Assembly (NCBI GenBank): GCA_900312665.1
Contig: ONZQ02000019.1
Coordinates: forward strand, 62,001-126,000
DNA length: 64,000 nt
Reading direction: 5' to 3'
Source: Cephalotrichum gorgonifer
Lineage: Eukaryota > Ascomycota > Sordariomycetes > Microascales > Microascaceae
Under the pieces are notes generated by a model. It saw nothing but the letters and a program-made list of their open reading frames with translations, did no database searches and was not told where the DNA came from. Made by a program: the position numbers and the translations under genes. Shown piece after piece: positions 57,998-64,000 of this stretch. Every line of letters begins with the position of its first letter. Positions within the stretch are counted from its first letter, which is position 1.

Positions 57998-59933
57998 TTA
58001 GCCAACCGGGGCCTCAAAATAGCACGGGGTAGGTGAAGAGCCGTCATACCAGTCATCATCAGTAAGCGGGTGGAAACTCCCAATCATCTGTCGCCCCGGA
58101 TCATGGCTCATGAAGGTGACCTTCCCGCTGACCTTACCTTCGCCGGATGTATCGCCCTTGATTACTTCGTCAAGGGTGCCAAACATACACGGTTCTCTAT
58201 TCGGGTTTTCCATAACGTGGTCCCGGACCCTGCGGAGCCCACCGTTAGCGTAAATACACACGGAAGTGACCTGAGAGGACAAAAGACATACTTCGCAGCG
58301 GTGCATCTCGCGCCAAACAACAACTCGTGAGTCGCGTACCCGCTCGCATGCACCAGCCCCAGATCAGCGACATCAGTGATTCTCCGTCTATCATTCCATA
58401 GATCAGTATCGCAGAAACGTGAGCAGGGCTGGAGGCTCCGGAAGACTTACTTGTATCGATGGGTGCGGTAGCGGTCTACCCTGGAGATCCAGCTTCTGCG
58501 GGCCAGCTCGCGCAGCCACTCCTCGAAATACAGCAATCGTGCCAGTCCCAGAGACTCGTGGTTGAAGTAATCATCGGAAATTCGGGACCGCTCGAGACCA
58601 TCCCAGTATCCTTCGAAGTTGTGGTGTCTGTATTTATAGAGTCGGTTTTCGTACGCTATCATAGAGAACTCGTCGTTAGCGGAGTGGAATAGTTGGGAGG
58701 TGGGGACTCACATGGACTTCGACGAGTTAGGTCGATATTATTCGTCCGGGTCGTGATGGCCGTGACTCCTCGAGGCGTGGTGTAGACCTGCGTTCCATCG
58801 AAGGCGACGCATGAAGAGTCGACGTCAAACCCAGTTAGGATCTCGCTAATGGACTTATATAGTCGCAGAATGATCTATGCGCCGGATATCACTTGTGTAT
58901 CAGCGCTTGCACCCTTTGAATTTGAAAGGGATAGAGTCGAACCTGGATGTGCCTATGCGGGTACTTGGGGGAGATGATTGTGATGGCGTGCTCGGAACGG
59001 AGCGTCAGCCCAGTTCCTGGAGCTAGGCGCTGGTTTTTTCTCACGACCGCCTCAAGCTCAAGGATCCGCTTTATGGCCGCTTCCTCGCTATCCAACCCGT
59101 AGATAAATAGGTCTATGTCACTCGTATTCGCCGTGACTCTACCCAGCCACGTGGTAAGCATCGGGCATTGCGCTGGGGACAGGGCGAAGGACGTACTCGT
59201 AGTAGGCTTCGCGTGGATCATCCACCGAGGGATCCAAGTCAAGTGAAACATCCTTTCTCTTGGAGAGCAGAGGCAGGAGCGCTGAGGACCCAGCAGCGAC
59301 GACGTTCGACCAGTCTAGATAGTTCAGTTCACCACTCCCTTCACCTGAGGTATGCGAGCCCTACCTATGCCAGAGAGAACACCTTTTCGAAAGAGGTTAG
59401 TGAAAAAATGGACGTAGTTAAAGCACACCTTAATTCAACTTACCATGTGTGAAAGCGTCGACATTCTTCTTATACTCCTCCAAACTCGGTGCAATGGCAA
59501 GCGAACCCTCATCCTCGCGCTCCTGATCCCGCAGCGGCATCAGGTATTTCTCTCCATCACCCTTCTCGCGATCCACCGTTCGAATCACGAACGAGCTCTC
59601 GTGGCCGTCATAAACCGGGACTAAGTTGGCACGATCACCAATTCCGCTGGTATCGGCTGCGAATGCCTTGCGGAGCGCTGTCTCATAACCCAGATACGGG
59701 CCCACGAGCTCCCGGGCCGGCGTTTTCGTATCTTTCGACAACAGGGAAGGGAACACGGCAGGCGGGACAGGGAGAGCGGCTTCCTCTTCGCCTAGGGCAC
59801 CCGTCGAGCCAATGGAAGGGCGATGTGGGAGAGAGGGCTTCTCGGTGGCACTGTCCGTCCTCTGTAAAGCGTTTTCGAGACGCGCCGAGGCTCGGGAGAG
59901 GCCTTTCTGGACGAGCCCAGAGATTCCGACCAT
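57998..59933 (-). CDS. Fungal protein with SDIDLF-type motif, possible nucleotidyltransferase fold
   Basis: Eight exons (59933-59444, 59382-59365, 59314-59197, 59120-58943, 58874-58712, 58655-58451, 58387-58292, 58229-57998) sum to exactly 500 codons (499 residues); exon 2 has only 18 bases. It belongs to a fungal family often labelled ankyrin repeat protein, recognised by YKKNVDAFTHG, GIDWSNVVAAGSS, DIDLFIYGL, RLYKSISEILTGFDVD, RRSPSYENRLYKYRHHNFE and GRQMIGSFHPLTDDDW. No ankyrin repeats are present here. GS at 178-179 followed by D-I-D at 210-212 resembles the GS...DxD core of nucleotidyltransferases, though the spacing is long. Relatives I recall have a longer stretch between the NFEGYW region and the C-terminal block; here only about 85 codons remain. 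Biochemical function is unknown. Confidence 0.78.
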
Positions 59934-60504
59934 GTTTGCGTTACGGATAGGCCGTTGGAGAGAACGACTATGATAAAGCTAGTCGGAAAAGGCACTATTA
60001 ATATGTCGGGCGACCCAAAAGGGTAGAGTCTGGGAGACTCAGGTCAACCTCGGGCCGCATTGACGCCAACGGCGATGCACCCAGACGCTTCGGGTTAGTT
60101 TGACGAGAAAGTGGCGTCCGTCGGGGAGAAGCCCCGCCAATCCTGCCGTTGATCCGCTGCTTGAGTCCACATGGTGTCGGGTGTCGCCTCCAATGGAGCT
60201 CCAACACCTGGCGGGGCTCGCAGGTCGGAACCCACCTCGCCAACGGATATTCTCAGCTAATGCAGCTGGTGTCGATCATGTTCTCAATACGGAATGACGT
60301 TTAAGTGAGTATGACGTACAAATCAAAACGCAGCTTCTCTCCCAAGGGGCTGAAAGGCACCACGGTAAGGTAAGCGCTCGAGGGTCCCACATCTCCATCT
60401 CCCGTGTTTGCTTGTAGCACCAGTCCCTTTCTTAGCTATTCTAAATTTTCAGTGTCGTGAAAAGCAGCACTTTGCCTTGAATTTTCATAGACCTAACCAC
60501 AGCC
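59934..60504. other. Divergent promoter region of the SDIDLF and HET genes
   Basis: About 0.57 kb between two head-to-head genes. No ORF with a recognisable domain. The last 100 bp show the T- and C-rich look of a fungal leader. Confidence 0.5.
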
Positions 60505-63038
60505 ATGGACCATCTGACTGGTGCCCGGAAACAGCTGGAAGACCTGGCGAAAACAAAACTCCCCATCCTAACCCGCCGTCGGTGGCCCTGGTCCCAGAAA
60601 GGGCAGAATGAGGAGACCGTACAGACGGATCCAACTTCCCCATCGACAACATCCCCAGATGTCGGTTTACGGGGCCTGTGCCAAAACTGCTCGAAGATCG
60701 ATCTAGAGTCAATGCTGGCCAGGGAAACAAACGAACAGAATGCAGGTCTACTCTTGAGCTTCACAACTCCGAACTGCCCATTCTGCGCCATCGTGTCCGA
60801 CTCCATCCGCACCAGATGGGGAAACGACTGGAACACGCAGAAACTATGCGGCGCAGTTGACAAGCCTCCCACGCTATTCATACAAAGCCGAAGCCCCCTG
60901 ACAGTTCGGTCCAATGGCCCCGTCGAGCACCCACACGCACGCCTCCTCCTGGCCATCGACATCATCCCCGCCGAGCTTGAGCGACATAGTACAAGCGTCA
61001 ACAAGGAAGTCACAAAGATCAAAGACCGCCACATAATCGCCGAAATTGAAAGTCTGCCTGACCCATCAGCCCCCGCCAATCCAAACGAGAAGACGTACCT
61101 GGCCCGCCGAGAGGTATCGCCCCAGGCCGACATCGCACTCGTGAAGCAATGGCTCGCCGAATGCAAAACTCACAAGCACTCGAAGACGGCCCACACCGGA
61201 ATTGACAGCGACTTCCTCTTCCGGGAGCCCGGATTCCGTCTGATAGATGTGGAAAACGAGTGCCTAGTGCAAGTGACCGAGCGATGCGACTATATTGCGC
61301 TGTCGTACGTCTGGGGCGCGGTCCCTACCGTCTTATGGCGCTACAACTCATCATCCAAGAAACCTATCCTGCTCACGATAAAGGAGAACGTTACGCGCCT
61401 CGGTGCGCCTCGAAGCCTCACGACAAGCCAGGTGGCAGAGTTTGAGGACGCCAGGATTCCCACCACCGTCCAGGATGCGATGGAATTCACCCGCCGGATT
61501 GGTATGAAGTACCTCTGGGTCGACACCTTATGCATCGTGCAGAACGACTCCGAGGACAAGGGGAGGATAATTGGGAGCATGGATGACATCTACTCCACCG
61601 CGACAGCAACCCTTGTCGGAGCCGCAGGCGTGGATGCGGACGCCGGGCTTTCCGGCGTCAGGAACCGCCCCAGCAGCACTCTAGTCCCCACCAAGGTCCC
61701 CCGCGGCTCGAAGACGGGTGATCTGAACCTCTCCATCTGCCTCAGGTCCCTATCGGAAGAGGTGCGAAGGTCGACGTGGCACACGCGCGGATGGACATTC
61801 CAGGAGCAGTCACTTTCGCGCAGGTGTCTCTACTTTACCCCGAACGAAATATTCTTCAACTGCGATCAGGCGCAATTCAGGGAGGGCTATCGTGTAGATA
61901 CTACCAATTCCCACGTTGAGCTGCGTATGGGCCCGCCCTGGTGGACGCGTAACCTCAGGAAAGATCCAGATCCGACGCCCTACCGCTACCTCGGGAACCC
62001 CGATTCGTTAGGAGCGCAGGAGTATCAGTCGGCGGTCCAGGTATGAAGCCGAAAACACCGTATCGCCACCTCTTGTGCTAACTGATAGCTCTAATCAAAG
62101 GATTATATGAGGAGAAACCTAACCGTCCTGGACGATATCCTCAACGCCTTCGAGGGAGTCTTCAATCGGTTCAGTGGAGCTGATAGGGCGACGCGGTTAG
62201 GCATCAGGGATACTCAGGGCATCCCGGCACATCTCCTCTATCTGGGCTTGCTCTGGTTCCCATCCGATGGCACCAAGAGGCGCCCGGCTCTCAAAGCTCC
62301 ATCCGAAGCAACCCTATCTCACTTTTCGAGCTGGTCATGGTGAGCGATAGCTTCATCCCCTAGTTGTATCGTGTTGTGTTCTGGACTAAGGTGTCCCTTC
62401 ATAGGTCATCCCGACTGGGCCCAGTAGATTTTGTGTTTGGCGAAAGCGAGTGGGTATCAAGAAACATCTCCTATGCCCTCCGCAACCGCCTCCCGATCCA
62501 CGTGTCTATAGTTTCCTGGCACTTCAGTGGCTCCGCTCGTCAAGAATGGACGCACAGCTCTTGGAAAGCCGCCTACTCCGAGGAACGAACGACGAGCTCC
62601 AAGGTTAAAGGCGAGCTGTCTCACACGAATAAGTATCTCACCGAGCGAATCGGTGTAGATCTCGAAAAGCTCCGCGGGCAGCCCGCGCTTGAGCCGCCGT
62701 CAGATTTATTAAGCGGTGAACTCGGGTTCCTTGGGGCATACCTCCCGAAGGGGGAGGTTACTCTTGCGCTGTCAGAGGGGAAATCGGCTGGAACTATTAA
62801 AACGTTGGAGCACAGCGGCCAGTTCAGATTCGACGATGAGCCTTGTGAGGCTGATCAGTATATCCTCATCGTCTCCGCAGACACTATCAAGAAGCCGGCA
62901 GACGCGCAGTCCACCCTGGTGGGTGTTTCGACGCAAGGTGGAGTATCTAAAAGGGTGGGAATAGGCTTTATCTACCACTCGAAGGATCCCGATTCCGAGA
63001 AGCCGCGGTGGGAGTACGGGTATTTTAGATTGCAATGA
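60505..63038 (+). CDS. HET-domain protein (heterokaryon incompatibility)
   Basis: Three exons (60505-62040, 62101-62339, 62405-63038) sum to 803 codons (802 residues). The HET domain is clear: YIALSYVWG at 263-271, TTVQDAMEFTRRIGMKYLWVDTLCIVQND, SMDDIYSTATATLVGAAG and TRGWTFQEQ (RGWTFQEQ at 428-435). A Cys pair pattern (LCQNCSKID, CPFCAIV) near the N-terminus precedes it, as in many HET proteins. The C-terminal part has no recognised partner domain (no NACHT, WD40 or ankyrin). HET proteins trigger cell death on non-self fusion in some fungi; most family members are uncharacterised. It lies head to head with the SDIDLF gene. Confidence 0.92.
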
Positions 63039-63794
63039 GTAAGGTACGTAGGTCCAGTCGGGGGTTGCCACTTCAAGAATAAGCCAGAACCATATGAACA
63101 TAATTACCAGCTACGAAGAACTCGGAACAGCTTGTAAGCACTTAGGGCTGACATGCATAATTTGCTCGACCCAGCTACTGAGCTAGTCCCAACATGGATG
63201 CGAGCAGGGGCGCGAGAACATATTAGAAGTATGGAGTACCACGCTCTTCGAAGCTGAGATGTAACTACACATGACTCCGATTGTATTATTACGCCCTGAA
63301 CATGCGAGGTTCCTTCATCGAACACGTTGTCGTAATCCTCGGACCCCCACGATTGGTCCCTCCTCCTATGGAATGCGACGCGCGGGATTGAGTGTGAGTG
63401 GGGATAACTCGGCTCGGCCCAATACACCGAGTTCCTGTACAAGTACCACCTCTCCTGGGAATGAAGTATTAATATTAATAGCGGTCGCGGATGAACGGCA
63501 AGGGGCTGACGTTACTCCCCGAATTGCGCCTCCCAACACACGTCTGTGACTCGCTGAGTCCTTCCCAGCCCTACGCCTCCCCTGAATCCTTCAAATTTGA
63601 ATCCTTCTTCCTTCACCCATCAGACCAGGGCTATATTCATAATCCCTGTAATAACGCTGGCCCACCTTAAGCTTTTCTTGTACCTTTAAATCTTGAAACG
63701 TTCAGCACGGAACGCAATAGTGCAACCGTAATCAACTCTCGCCCTGCCGGTAGACCCGCATTTTTGTTCGTGACAACAAAATCAATCGCAGCCG
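63039..63794. other. Intergenic, no gene recognised
   Basis: About 0.76 kb between the HET gene and the next start codon. Nothing recognised. Confidence 0.45.
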
Positions 63795-64000
63795 ATGGAT
63801 TCACAGCTATTGTACATCACAGCGGCCACAGCTCTCGTTGGCCTTATCTCCCTGTACTTGTTCCGCTCGCTATGGAGCTCTCCAGGCCTGGCGGCGGACG
63901 AGTCGGAGCGGGCTAAAGCCTATGCAGCACGCGCTGCATCCCACGAGCCCGCAGCGTACATCACGGAACTCGCGTCGGCACTCCCCAGTAGCGTCATTCT
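63795..64000 (+). CDS. N-terminus of a membrane-anchored protein, cut by the window edge
   Basis: ATG at 63795 opens a frame to the window end (about 68 codons). A hydrophobic segment (LLYITAATALVGLISLYLF) is followed by an Ala-rich stretch ending LASALPSSVI. The anchor plus this short stretch would suit a membrane-tethered enzyme, such as an FAD-linked oxidoreductase, but there is too little sequence to name it. Confidence 0.55.
   Translation, partial: MDSQLLYITAATALVGLISLYLFRSLWSSPGLAADESERAKAYAARAASHEPAAYITELASALPSSVI

Overview
The window is nuclear DNA from a filamentous ascomycete (Pezizomycotina). Genes are split by introns of about 50-85 bp with GT..AG ends. Five genes encode Zn2Cys6 (Gal4-type) regulators. 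Several families are typical of moulds: a HET-domain protein, an AflR-type regulator, a berberine-bridge-type oxidase, a DUF7924 protein and many MFS transporters. An order such as Eurotiales is only a guess. Exon joins were worked out by hand from frame and splice signals; nearly all multi-exon models sum to whole codons.

Region by region. 0-5.2 kb: a compact group of three genes for four-carbon sugar acids: a D-erythronate dehydrogenase-like enzyme, a Zn2Cys6 regulator and a four-carbon acid sugar kinase divergent from the regulator. 6.4-8.6 kb: a second Zn2Cys6 regulator. 10.4-12.4 kb: mitochondrial FAD glycerol-3-phosphate dehydrogenase (housekeeping). 14.3-18.5 kb: a quinate/sugar-type MFS permease tail to tail with a third Zn2Cys6 regulator. 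19.9-21.1 kb: a secreted histidine phosphatase. 21.9-25.6 kb: an accessory patch with a DUF7924 gene carrying a frame break, an orphan partial ORF, an assembly gap of 173 N, and a divergent casein-kinase-1-like gene. 25.8-27.5 kb: an MFS sugar/polyol transporter. 29.1-30.3 kb: a METTL21-type methyltransferase. 32.9-35.6 kb: an arrestin-like gene with an internal 51-bp repeat, divergent from a gene for a PPxY-motif protein with a frame break. 36.3-39.3 kb: a GNAT acetyltransferase and a single-pass membrane protein.

39.8-41.8 kb: a secreted FAD-linked oxidase. 43.8-45.3 kb: a small unknown protein and an alpha/beta hydrolase. 45.8-47.5 kb: a seven-exon DHA1-type drug/metabolite transporter. 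47.8-51.1 kb: an AflR-like regulator and another Zn2Cys6 regulator. 51.9 kb: tRNA-Lys(CTT). 52.2 kb: a hotdog thioesterase. 55.7-57.5 kb: a DAL5-type MFS transporter with a 16-bp tandem repeat directly before its start codon. 58.0-59.9 kb: an eight-exon gene of unknown function with a nucleotidyltransferase-like motif. 60.5-63.0 kb: a HET-domain protein. 63.8 kb: the start of a membrane-anchored protein cut by the window edge.

The transporters, regulators, oxidase and hydrolase resemble a nutrient-scavenging or secondary-metabolism neighbourhood, but no polyketide synthase, NRPS or terpene synthase is present. The only strongly coherent pathway unit is the four-carbon acid sugar group at the left edge.
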